DNA from: Rhizobium sp. N324
Lineage (GTDB): Bacteria; Pseudomonadota; Alphaproteobacteria; Rhizobiales; Rhizobiaceae
NCBI RefSeq assembly: GCF_001664485.1
Contig: NZ_CP013630.1
Span: forward strand, 3,103,001 to 3,167,000
Direction: 5' to 3'
DNA: 64,000 nucleotides
In this document: positions 56,457 to 64,000 of the stretch, in pieces
Layout: each line of letters begins with the position of its first letter
Position numbering within the stretch: position 1 is the first letter of the stretch
The notes under the pieces: generated by a model
What the model was told of the DNA's origin: nothing
Database searches by the model: none
Seen by the model: the letters and a program-made list of their open reading frames with translations, nothing else
Translations under genes and position numbers: made by a program

Positions 56457-56474
56457 CTTCGATCCAATCAAGAT

Positions 56475-56490
56475 ATAAAGATATCTTTAT
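56475..56490. promoter_or_regulatory. Perfect 16-bp palindromic operator before the regulator-metF operon
   Basis: ATAAAGATATCTTTAT is fully palindromic and lies 18 bp upstream of the regulator start codon, in A+T-rich DNA. Symmetric operators of this length and position suit ArsR-family autorepression. Confidence 0.65.
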
Positions 56491-56568
56491 GTGATTTGGA
56501 TGACGGTGACAAGCGGCAATTCGCACGCGAGCGAAATTGCCTGCTCAAATTGCGACAAGGCAGATGTG

Positions 56569-56591
56569 AAAAAACCCCGGTAGAACCGGGG
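56569..56591 (-). terminator. Intrinsic terminator of ettA
   Basis: On the minus strand, CCCCGGT / ACCGGGG form a 7-bp stem with a 3-nt loop followed by six T, about 27 bp after the ettA stop. Confidence 0.88.
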
Positions 56592-56618
56592 CTTCTCGAC
56601 CGCAAAAAACGGCTGCGA

Positions 56619-58268
56619 TCAGCGTGTCAGGCGCTTATGGGCCTGGCTGCCCGGGTTGAGGGCATCGGGACCTAGGCGGCGAACCTTGTCCTGCTCATAA
56701 TCCTCGAAGTTGCCTTCGAACCATTCGACATGGCCTTCGCCTTCGAAAGCCAGGATATGCGTCGCTAGGCGGTCGAGGAACATGCGATCGTGGCTGATGA
56801 TGATGGCGCATCCGGCAAATGCCTCAAGCGCGCTTTCGAGCGCACCCAAGGTTTCCGTATCGAGGTCGTTGGTCGGTTCGTCGAGCAGCAGAACGTTGCC
56901 GCCTGCCTTCAGCATCTTGGCAAGGTGAACGCGGTTGCGCTGGCCGCCGGAGAGGTTGCCGACCTTCTGCTGCTGATCGCCGCCCTTGAAGTTGAAGGCG
57001 CCGCAATAGGCGCGGGAGTTCATATCGAACTTGCCGAGCTTGATGACTTCGGCGCCGCCCGAGATTTCCTCCCAGACGGTCTTGCTGCCGTCAAGCGCAT
57101 CGCGGCTCTGGTCGACATAACCGAGATGGACCGTCTCGCCGATGCGGACCGATCCTGCATCAGGCTTTTCCTGGCCGGTGATCATGCGGAACAGCGTCGT
57201 CTTGCCGGCGCCGTTCGGGCCGATGATGCCGACGATGCCACCCGGCGGCAGCTTGATCGACAGGTCGTTGATCAGCGTGCGGCCTTCGAAGCCCTTGGTG
57301 ATGCCTTCCATCTCGATGACCACCTGGCCGAGCCGCTCGCTGACCGGGATGATGATCTGGGCGTCGCCAGGGCGCTGCTTTTCGGCCGCCTCCACCAGCT
57401 GTTCGTAGGACTTGATACGCGCCTTGGATTTGGCCTGACGCGCCTTCGGGCTGGAGGCGATCCATTCCTGTTCGCGGCTGATCGCCTTCTGGCGGCCTGC
57501 CTCTTCCCGGTTTTCCTGCTGCATGCGCTTGGCCTTGGCGAGCAGGTAGGCCGAATAATTGCCTTCGTAGGGAATGCCGCGGCCGCGGTCGAGTTCAAGG
57601 ATCCAGCCGGTGACGTTGTCCAGGAAGTAGCGATCGTGGGTGATCATCATCACGGCGCCCGGATAATCGCGCAGATGCTTTTCGAGCCAGGCAATCGTCT
57701 CGGCGTCGAGATGGTTGGTCGGTTCGTCGAGCAGCAGCAGGTCCGGCTGCGAAAGCAGCAGGCGGCAGAGCGCAATACGGCGGCGCTCGCCACCGGACAG
57801 GCTGGTGACATCGGCATCGCGCGGCGGGCAGCGCAGCGCTTCCATCGCCATCTCGACCTGGCTTTCCAGATCCCAGAGGTTCTGGCTGTCGATGATGTCT
57901 TGAAGCTTCGCTCCCTCTTCCGCCGTCTCGTCGGAATAGTTCATCATCAGTTCATTGTAGCGCTCGAGCACCGCCGTCTTCTTGGCAACGCCTTCCATGA
58001 CGTTTTCGAACACCGTCTTGTTGGGATCGATGTGCGGCTCCTGTTCGAGATAACCGACCGTGGCACCCTCGGCGAGCCAGGCTTCGCCGGTATACTCCTT
58101 GTCCTGGCCGGCGATGATGCGCAGCACAGTGGATTTACCGGCGCCGTTCGGCCCGAGAATACCGATCTTGGCATCCGGGTAGAAGGAAAGGTGGATGTTC
58201 TCCAGGATCTTCTTGTTGCCATAGGCCTTGTTGAGGCCGGACATATGATAGATGAACTGACGTGCCAT
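56619..58268 (-). CDS. ettA: Energy-dependent translational throttle protein EttA (ABC-F)
   Basis: A 549-residue ABC-F ATPase that binds the ribosomal E site and gates translation according to ADP/ATP ratio. It has two ABC domains and no membrane segment. Walker A is GPNGAGKST in the first and GPNGAGKTT in the second; signatures are LSGGERRR and LSGGQRNR. The arm and linker region (AKAKRMQQENREEAGRQ) lies between. The start IYHMSGLNKAYGNKKIL is typical of EttA. It is a single-gene unit with its own terminator. Confidence 0.93.
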   Translation of the reverse strand: MARQFIYHMSGLNKAYGNKKILENIHLSFYPDAKIGILGPNGAGKSTVLRIIAGQDKEYTGEAWLAEGATVGYLEQEPHIDPNKTVFENVMEGVAKKTAVLERYNELMMNYSDETAEEGAKLQDIIDSQNLWDLESQVEMAMEALRCPPRDADVTSLSGGERRRIALCRLLLSQPDLLLLDEPTNHLDAETIAWLEKHLRDYPGAVMMITHDRYFLDNVTGWILELDRGRGIPYEGNYSAYLLAKAKRMQQENREEAGRQKAISREQEWIASSPKARQAKSKARIKSYEQLVEAAEKQRPGDAQIIIPVSERLGQVVIEMEGITKGFEGRTLINDLSIKLPPGGIVGIIGPNGAGKTTLFRMITGQEKPDAGSVRIGETVHLGYVDQSRDALDGSKTVWEEISGGAEVIKLGKFDMNSRAYCGAFNFKGGDQQQKVGNLSGGQRNRVHLAKMLKAGGNVLLLDEPTNDLDTETLGALESALEAFAGCAIIISHDRMFLDRLATHILAFEGEGHVEWFEGNFEDYEQDKVRRLGPDALNPGSQAHKRLTR

Positions 58269-58367
58269 GACTGCGCTGCTCCGGGCGGGAAACTTCGATC
58301 GTGCCGCTATGTAGGCGAAACAGCGCCTGCGGGCAACGCCGAAACCCGGTTTACGCAGGATTTCCGG

Positions 58368-59108
58368 TCAGAAGCCCGCAGCGTCGACGACGCCCTCGTC
58401 GCAGCCGAACGTCGTTTTTCCCGCGCCCTGGATCAGATCGCCAAGCCCGGTGCCTTTCGCCGACGCCGCCCCGGCGGCCTCCGAAAGCCCGATCGTCAAC
58501 CCGCTGACCATCTTGACATTGCCGACCCGTCGGCAGCTCATCTTGACGCGGTCGCCGGCCCCCGGCCCGAAGCTCTTGTCGAAAGCCGCCTTGATCGCCT
58601 CGGCCTTGACCGGCTTGCCGATATTGGCGGCGAAGAGATCGCGCACGGCCGAGGTGTTGAGCGCGCCGAGAAGATGTACGCCAACGCCGAAATAATCCTC
58701 GGCGCTCATTTTCGTGCAGGTGCCGTGCTTGACCCATTCATGCCGTTCCAGGCCGGATTGCGTGCCGGGCATCGCTTTTGCCAGCGCCGCCTGCGTCTCG
58801 GCCGACAGCGTGACCGCCGGCAATGTGCTCCACTTGCCATCCTTGTCGGCGGCCTTTTGCTCGGCGCTCACGCCGCAATAATTCTGTCGCATCGGCCAGA
58901 GCCCATGCAACGAAAAATTCGTCGCGTCGGGGCGCTCGCCGGTCTGGCTCGCACATTCGGCCTTCTTCTGGTTTGTCTGGCAAAAGGCCGGCTGCCAGCT
59001 TGCCGAAAGAATAAAGCGGGTCGCCCCACTGCCCTCCTGCGCGAAAGCGCCGCCGGCAAGAACCATCGATACGGCGAACGCCGCGGTACGCAACTGCATG
59101 CTGCTCAT
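58368..59108 (-). CDS. Ribonuclease T2 family protein
   Basis: A 246-residue secreted endoribonuclease. A signal peptide (AAFAVSMVLAGGAFA) leads into the T2 domain. The two conserved active-site segments are present: FSLHGLWP (CAS I, catalytic His) and HEWVKHGTC (CAS II, His, Glu, Lys, His). Cysteines for disulphides are seen at FCQTNQKKAEC and the C-terminal FGCDEG. ATG 59108 is preferred, with GGGGG upstream; an upstream open frame has no family match. It would degrade RNA in the periplasm, releasing phosphate and nucleosides. Confidence 0.93.
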   Translation of the reverse strand: MSSMQLRTAAFAVSMVLAGGAFAQEGSGATRFILSASWQPAFCQTNQKKAECASQTGERPDATNFSLHGLWPMRQNYCGVSAEQKAADKDGKWSTLPAVTLSAETQAALAKAMPGTQSGLERHEWVKHGTCTKMSAEDYFGVGVHLLGALNTSAVRDLFAANIGKPVKAEAIKAAFDKSFGPGAGDRVKMSCRRVGNVKMVSGLTIGLSEAAGAASAKGTGLGDLIQGAGKTTFGCDEGVVDAAGF

Positions 59109-59267
59109 TTCAACCCCCAAAAAAGAACAATACAGGAACAAATAAGCACGAAGATTAAAAGCCCGCAACCCTGAATCGCAGCAGGAACGCAATTTGTTAT
59201 CGGATAAGTCAGGAACCGATGTTGCTTTTGGGCGACGATCTGGTCTGTTGCGGCAGGGAGGATCCAG

Positions 59268-60200
59268 ATGTTTTCTGAAACGCAGAGGCTCGCTGCGCCG
59301 GGGGTGTCGCTCGCCTATCACCATGCCGAGGCCGCCGGCCCGGCACGCGGCATCTTGTTGATATCGCACGGCCTCGCCGAACATTCGAAACGCTATCGCG
59401 CTTTTGCCGAGGCGATGGCGGCGCGCGGTTATCACGTCTACGCCCATGATCATCGCGGCCACGGCGAGACGACGGCGCCCGACGCGCCGATCGGCTGCTT
59501 CGCCCGGCGGGACGGCGTCGAAAAAGTGATCGGCGACGTCCTTGCCATGCGCGCCCATGCGCTCTCGCGCCATCCCGGCCTGCCGGTGATCCTCTTCGGC
59601 CATTCGATGGGGGGCCTGATCGCCCTCAATGCCGCGGTCACGGCGCCTTCCGATTTCGACGCCGTCGCCGTCTGGAATTCTAATTTCGCCGTCGGCCTTG
59701 CCGGCCGCGCCGCCCAGGCGATCCTGCTTGCCGAACGCATGCTGAAGGGCTCCGACGTGCCGAGCGGCCTGTTGCCGAAACTCACCTTCGCAGCCTGGGG
59801 GAAATCAATCCCCGCCCACCGCACCGAGTTCGACTGGCTGTCGCGCCGTCCCGATGAAGTCGACAAATATATCGCCGATCCGCTCTGCGGCTTCGACGCC
59901 TCGGTCTCGCTCTGGCTCGACCTCTTCGAACTGACGTTTCGCGCCCCGCAGAAGCTCCATCTGGATCGGCTGCCCCGCGACCTGCCGATCCACCTCGTCG
60001 GCGGCGGAGAAGACCCGGCGACGGAGCGCGGAAAAGCCGTGCTCTGGCTGTCAAACCATTTGAAAGCCAGCGGTTTCTCTCGTATCAGCACTGAGATATA
60101 TCAGGACATGCGGCACGAAACGCTGAATGATGCTGCAACCGCCGCCTTCGCGGACTGGTGCGACGAGGCCGTCTCCAGATTGCAAACGGCAAGATCCTGA
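59268..60200 (+). CDS. Alpha/beta hydrolase, monoacylglycerol lipase / lysophospholipase type
   Basis: A 310-residue Ser hydrolase. The oxyanion-region segment ILLISHGLAEHSKRY, YAHDHRGHGET and the nucleophile elbow FGHSMGGLI are typical of the Hydrolase_4 (PldB) group. The acid Asp is probably in the HLVGGGEDPATE region and the His in DMRHETLND near the end. GGGAGGA precedes the ATG. It is followed at once by a DMT transporter on the same strand. Likely substrates are monoacylglycerols or lysolipids, by family. Confidence 0.9.
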   Translation: MFSETQRLAAPGVSLAYHHAEAAGPARGILLISHGLAEHSKRYRAFAEAMAARGYHVYAHDHRGHGETTAPDAPIGCFARRDGVEKVIGDVLAMRAHALSRHPGLPVILFGHSMGGLIALNAAVTAPSDFDAVAVWNSNFAVGLAGRAAQAILLAERMLKGSDVPSGLLPKLTFAAWGKSIPAHRTEFDWLSRRPDEVDKYIADPLCGFDASVSLWLDLFELTFRAPQKLHLDRLPRDLPIHLVGGGEDPATERGKAVLWLSNHLKASGFSRISTEIYQDMRHETLNDAATAAFADWCDEAVSRLQTARS

Positions 60201-60217
60201 GCCAGAGAGATTTCATC

Positions 60218-61174
60218 ATGAGCAGCACCTCCGCCCGCCCCGTTTCCTCAGCCTCCGAGGTGACGACGGGGCTTGCGCTGATGTTCCTTTCGGTGATGTT
60301 CTCGCCGCTGATCGATATCTTCGCCAAGCTCGCCGTCGTCACCATCCCCTCCGCTGAAGTCACCGCCGGCCGTTTCGTCGTGCAGGCGCTGTGCATGCTG
60401 CCGATCGTCATATGGCGGCGCAGCTTTGCCGATTTCTCCTGGCGCCAGAACCTGTTCCATGCCATCCGCGGCTTGATCATCACCGTCTCGATGATCTCGT
60501 TCGTCACCACGCTGAAATACATGGCGGTCGCCGACGCGATTGCGATCTTTTTCGTCGAGCCGATCATGGTGACGATCCTCGGCGGCATCTTTCTCAAGGA
60601 GACGATCGGCTGGCGGCGTTATACCGCCTGCGGCGTCGGCTTTTTCGGGGCGATGCTGATCATCCAGCCGAGTTTCCAGGAGGTCGGCTATATCGCCCTC
60701 CTGCCCGTCGTCAGCGCGCTCTGCATCGCGACCTTCGTGCTGATGACCCGCGTCCTGTCGCACCGGGAAGACCCCTGGGCGATGCAGTTCCAGATGGGCA
60801 TCTGGGGCCTCCTCTTCTGCACCATCCTGCTTTTTGCCGGCGAAGGAAGCGGCTCCGATCTCTTTGATCCCGTCATGCCCGAAGGCAGCGCCTGGTTCTA
60901 CGTCGCCGGCGTCGGCGCCATGGCCGCAATTGCGGGCATCTTCGGCGTCTATGCCTATCGCGCCGCACCCGCCTCGACGCTGGCGCCACTGCAATATTTC
61001 GAAATCGTCTCGGCGACGATCTTTGCCTGGCTGGTTTTCGGCGACTTTCCGGATGCGATCAAATGGCTCGGCATCGCCATCATCATGGCATCGGGCTTGT
61101 ACATCATCTGGCGCGAGCGCCGCTTTGCTTCAAAGCCTGTATCCGATACATCTGAGGCGACGCTGGTGCCGTAA
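60218..61174 (+). CDS. EamA/DMT family transporter (second)
   Basis: A 318-residue inner-membrane protein with two EamA repeats and about ten helices. The first repeat starts GLALMFLSVMFSPLIDIFAKL; later segments include ADAIAIFFVEPIMVTILGGIFL and APLQYFEIVSATIFAWLVFG. It starts 17 bp after the hydrolase and 16 bp precede the CoA-transferase, so the four-gene run may be one operon. Substrate unknown. ATG 60218 with AGAGAG upstream is chosen. Confidence 0.88.
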   Translation: MSSTSARPVSSASEVTTGLALMFLSVMFSPLIDIFAKLAVVTIPSAEVTAGRFVVQALCMLPIVIWRRSFADFSWRQNLFHAIRGLIITVSMISFVTTLKYMAVADAIAIFFVEPIMVTILGGIFLKETIGWRRYTACGVGFFGAMLIIQPSFQEVGYIALLPVVSALCIATFVLMTRVLSHREDPWAMQFQMGIWGLLFCTILLFAGEGSGSDLFDPVMPEGSAWFYVAGVGAMAAIAGIFGVYAYRAAPASTLAPLQYFEIVSATIFAWLVFGDFPDAIKWLGIAIIMASGLYIIWRERRFASKPVSDTSEATLVP

Positions 61175-61190
61175 AAATCGACGAGGGAAT

Positions 61191-62390
61191 ATGACGCAGA
61201 CCACGAAAAGGCCGCCGCTTGCAGACATCCGGGTGATTGAGCTTGCCCGCGTGCTGGCCGGCCCGTGGGCGGGGCAGATACTCGCCGATCTCGGCGCCGA
61301 CGTCATCAAGGTCGAAAACCCCGACGGCGGCGACGATACGCGCCAATGGGGTCCGCCCTTCGTCGAAGGCGCCGACGGCGACAATCTTTCGGCCGCCTAT
61401 TACCACGCCGCCAATCGCGGCAAACGCTCCGTCACCGCCGACCTGAGAAGCCCCGAAGGCCAGGAGCTCGTCCGCCGCCTGGTTGCGTCAGCCGATGTGG
61501 TGATCGAGAATTTCAAGCTCGGCGGCCTCGTCAAATACGGGCTCGATTACGACAGCCTGCGCAAGGTGAACCCGAAACTCGTCTATTGCTCGATCACCGG
61601 CTTCGGCCAGACCGGCCCTTACGCCAGCCTCGCCGGCTATGATTACATCGTCCAGGGCATGTCCGGCTTCATGTCGATCACCGGCGAGCCTGACGGCCAG
61701 CCGATGAAGGCGGGCGTGGCGATCGCCGATATCTTCACCGGCATCTATGCCGTCTCGGCGATAGAGGCCGCCCTGATCCACGCGCTCAAGTCGGGCGAAG
61801 GCCAACTCGTCGACATGGCCCTGCTCGATGTGCAATCGGCCGTGCTGGCCAATCAGAACATGAATTACCTGGTCTCCGGCACAGCACCCACCCGCCTCGG
61901 CAATGCCCATCCGAATATCTCGCCCTATGAGGTCGTGCCGGCGGCGGACGGTTATCTTATTCTCGCAGTTGGAAACGACGGCCAGTTTCGCCGCCTCTGC
62001 AGCATTCTCAGCCTGGATGCGATTGCCGGCGACGAACGTTTCGCCACCAACAAGGCCCGGGTCGCCAATCGCGGCGAGGTTCGCCGTCTCATCTCCACCG
62101 AGACGCTGAAATGGCAGAAGGCGGATCTGTTGAAGGCCTGCGAGGAGAATGGGGTTCCCGCCGGCCCGATCAACACGATCGAAGAGATGTTCGCCGACCC
62201 TCAGGTACGAGCCCGCGGCCTGCGCATCGACCTTGCGGATGCCGCCGGCACCGTCATCCCGGGGGTCAGGACGCCGGTGGTGCTGTCGGAGACACCGTTG
62301 CGTTACACCAGGCCGAGCCCGCGTCTCGGCGAACACACCGAAGAAATTCTGGCGGAACTCGCCGAGCGCGAGAGGAAGGCATCGTCATGA
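61191..62390 (+). CDS. CaiB/BaiF family CoA-transferase
   Basis: A 399-residue class III CoA-transferase, which moves CoA between carboxylic acids. Family marks are DIRVIELARVLAGPWAGQILADLGADVIKVE at the start, NRGKRSVTADL, and the catalytic Asp180 in KAGVAIADIFTG. GQ/GRTGPYASLAGYD is also typical. GAGGGA precedes the ATG. Its stop overlaps the start of a TPP enzyme by 4 bp (ATGA). Substrate unknown. The pairing recalls formyl-CoA transferase with oxalyl-CoA decarboxylase, but that is only an analogy. Confidence 0.9.
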   Translation: MTQTTKRPPLADIRVIELARVLAGPWAGQILADLGADVIKVENPDGGDDTRQWGPPFVEGADGDNLSAAYYHAANRGKRSVTADLRSPEGQELVRRLVASADVVIENFKLGGLVKYGLDYDSLRKVNPKLVYCSITGFGQTGPYASLAGYDYIVQGMSGFMSITGEPDGQPMKAGVAIADIFTGIYAVSAIEAALIHALKSGEGQLVDMALLDVQSAVLANQNMNYLVSGTAPTRLGNAHPNISPYEVVPAADGYLILAVGNDGQFRRLCSILSLDAIAGDERFATNKARVANRGEVRRLISTETLKWQKADLLKACEENGVPAGPINTIEEMFADPQVRARGLRIDLADAAGTVIPGVRTPVVLSETPLRYTRPSPRLGEHTEEILAELAERERKASS

Positions 62391-64000
62391 AAAGAACAGG
62401 CGGGCAACTCATCGTCGAGGCGCTGAAGGCGAACGGCGTCAAGCGTCTGTCCTGCGTGCCGGGCGAGAGTTTCCTCGCCGTCCTCGACGCGCTGCGCGAC
62501 AGCGAGATCGACGTCGTCGTCTGCCGCCAGGAGGGCGGGGCGGCAATGATGGCGGATTGCTGGGGCCGGCTGACCGGCGAACCCGGCATCTGCATGGTCA
62601 CCCGCGGCCCCGGCGCCACCAACGCCTCCGCCGGCCTGCACATCGCCAAGCAGGATTCGATCCCGATGATCCTCTTCATCGGCCAGGTGCAGCGCGAAGC
62701 CCGCGAGCGCGAGGCCTTCCAGGAGGTCGAATTCCGCCGCGCCTTCACCGAATTCACCAAATGGGTGGGCGAGATCGACGATGCCGCCCGCATTCCCGAA
62801 TTCGTCACTCGCGCCTTCGCGATCGCCACCTCCGGCCGCCCCGGCCCTGTCGTGCTGACGCTGCCGGAGGACATGCTGCGCGACGAGGTCGAGGCACCCC
62901 GCGCCAAGCGCTATGTCAGCGTCGAGGCCCATCCCGGTCGCCGTCAGATCGACGATCTCTATATCAGACTGCTGAAGGCCGAGCGGCCGATGGTGATCCT
63001 TGGCGGCACGCGCTGGGATGCCGATGCGGTCGCCGATTTCGCAATCTTCGCCGAGCGTTTCCAACTGCCGGTCGGCTGCTCCTTCCGCCGGCAGATGCTG
63101 TTCGATCATCTCCATCCCGCCTATGCCGGCGATGTCGGCATAGGCATCAATCCTGTTCTGGCCAAGGAGATCAAGGAGAGCGACCTGCTGATCCTGCTCG
63201 GCGGCCGCATGTCGGAAATGCCGTCCTCGTCCTATACGCTGATCGATATCCCCTACCCCCAGCAATCGCTGGTGCACGTCTATCCCGATCCTTCTGAACT
63301 CGGACGCGTCTACCGCCCGGATCTTGCGATCTGCGCCGCTCCTGCCGATTTCGTCGCGGCCCTTGCCGATCTCGAAGCGCCGGCCGAGCCGCATTGGGCG
63401 GAGCGCACTGAGCGCATGCACCAGGCCTATCTTTCCTGGTCGAAGCCGCCGGCGACAGGTCCTGGCGCCGTTCATATGGGACCGATCATGGAGTGGCTGG
63501 AAGCCAATACCGGACCGGAAACGATCTTCACCAACGGCGCCGGCAACTATGCCACCTGGCTGCACCGCTTCCATCGTTTCCGCCGCTTCAATACTCAGGC
63601 CGCACCCACCTCCGGCTCGATGGGTTACGGCCTGCCGGCCGCAGTCGCCGCCAAGCAGCTTTTTCCCGAGCGCGAGGTCATCTGCTTTGCCGGCGACGGC
63701 TGTTTCCTGATGCACGGCCAGGAATTCGCCACTGCCATCCGCTACGGCCTGCCGATCATCGCAATCGTCGTCAACAACGGCATGTACGGCACGATCCGCA
63801 TGCATCAGGAGCGCGAATATCCCGGCCGCGTCAGCAGCACCGACCTGACCAACCCTGATTTCGCCGCCCTTGCCCGCGCCTATGGCGGCCATGGCGAGAC
63901 GGTGGAAAGCACCGCGCAATTCGCCGCGGCCTTCGAGCGGGCGCGCGCAAGCGGCAAGCCCGCAATTATCGAAGTCAAACTCGATCCCGAGGCGATCACG
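62387..64000 (+). CDS. Thiamine pyrophosphate enzyme, acetolactate synthase-like (3' end outside window)
   Basis: At least 538 residues are visible and the frame is open at the right edge. It has the three-domain ALS/POX plan. The N-terminal domain carries the TPP-activating Glu in CRQEGGAAMMADCWG. The central FAD/nucleotide-type domain has VILGGTRWDADAV. The C-terminal domain has the TPP motif FAGDGCFLM...VVNNGMYG (GDG-x-NN). It starts ATG 62387, overlapping the CoA-transferase stop by 4 bp. Related enzymes include acetolactate synthase, sulfoacetaldehyde acetyltransferase and oxalyl-CoA decarboxylase; which one cannot be decided. Confidence 0.88.
   Translation, partial: MKRTGGQLIVEALKANGVKRLSCVPGESFLAVLDALRDSEIDVVVCRQEGGAAMMADCWGRLTGEPGICMVTRGPGATNASAGLHIAKQDSIPMILFIGQVQREAREREAFQEVEFRRAFTEFTKWVGEIDDAARIPEFVTRAFAIATSGRPGPVVLTLPEDMLRDEVEAPRAKRYVSVEAHPGRRQIDDLYIRLLKAERPMVILGGTRWDADAVADFAIFAERFQLPVGCSFRRQMLFDHLHPAYAGDVGIGINPVLAKEIKESDLLILLGGRMSEMPSSSYTLIDIPYPQQSLVHVYPDPSELGRVYRPDLAICAAPADFVAALADLEAPAEPHWAERTERMHQAYLSWSKPPATGPGAVHMGPIMEWLEANTGPETIFTNGAGNYATWLHRFHRFRRFNTQAAPTSGSMGYGLPAAVAAKQLFPEREVICFAGDGCFLMHGQEFATAIRYGLPIIAIVVNNGMYGTIRMHQEREYPGRVSSTDLTNPDFAALARAYGGHGETVESTAQFAAAFERARASGKPAIIEVKLDPEAIT

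Noticed and set aside
56790..59174. Plus-strand frame of 794 codons opposite ettA and RNase T2
   Set aside because: It is the mirror of two well-supported minus-strand genes in G+C-rich DNA; its composition (Asp/Ala/Arg/Gly-rich) matches no family and it has no ribosome site.
62303..63919. Minus-strand frame of 538 codons opposite the TPP enzyme
   Set aside because: The plus strand encodes an intact TPP enzyme with GDG/NN and Glu motifs; the reverse frame has none.

Overview
This window reads as chromosome of a Rhizobium-group alphaproteobacterium (R. leguminosarum/R. etli type). The grounds are high G+C coding sequence, a complete alphaproteobacterial division and cell-wall (dcw) cluster with FtsZ carrying a long C-terminal linker, betaine-lipid genes btaA-btaB, a PPi-type phosphofructokinase, and several families of palindromic intergenic repeats typical of rhizobia. 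The species assignment is inference; no rRNA or tRNA is present to support it.

Layout. 1-4.7 kb: the end of an EF-hand protein, nicotinamidase, a DUF2164 protein, an AzlC/AzlD exporter and an M24 aminopeptidase. 4.8-13.5 kb: a 57-residue small ORF with a possible sigma-54 promoter, prmA, a Sco copper chaperone, a lone cheW, creA, an exonuclease, a GNAT enzyme, ligA and a DUF6886-like protein, with four palindromic repeats between them. 13.5-38 kb, almost all on the minus strand: mraZ-rsmH-ftsL-ftsI-murE-murF-mraY-murD-ftsW-murG-murC-murB, then ddlB-ftsQ-ftsA-ftsZ, lpxC, bamD and recN. A tandem array of four TGGG boxes overlaps a sigma-70-like promoter ahead of mraZ. The cluster is cut between murB and ddlB by a plus-strand sugar-nucleotide epimerase and about 400 bp of A+T-rich DNA holding a CtrA-like box and an orphan terminator. 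38.2-38.6 kb: RNase P RNA.

38.7-48.7 kb: two tandem FAD oxidoreductases, two SLT-type transglycosylases, an amidase coupled to a DnaJ-domain protein, PPi-phosphofructokinase, a LysE exporter and a NylB-like serine hydrolase. A 351-bp MITE-like element with 31-bp perfect inverted repeats and TA duplications sits in the stop codon of the LysE gene. 48.9-54.5 kb: btaA-btaB, a GH25 lysozyme, an MltB-type transglycosylase, a DMT exporter and a 25-residue membrane peptide ORF. 54.5-64 kb: metF with an ArsR-methyltransferase regulator (SahR-like) under a perfect palindrome, ettA, RNase T2, an alpha/beta hydrolase, a second DMT transporter, and a CoA-transferase translationally coupled to an acetolactate-synthase-like TPP enzyme that runs off the window.

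The dominant theme is peptidoglycan. Precursor synthesis (MurB-G, MraY, Ddl), the divisome (FtsA, I, L, Q, W, Z) and outer-membrane assembly (LpxC, BamD) lie together, and five wall hydrolases follow within 12 kb. No prophage, CRISPR array or intact transposase was seen.
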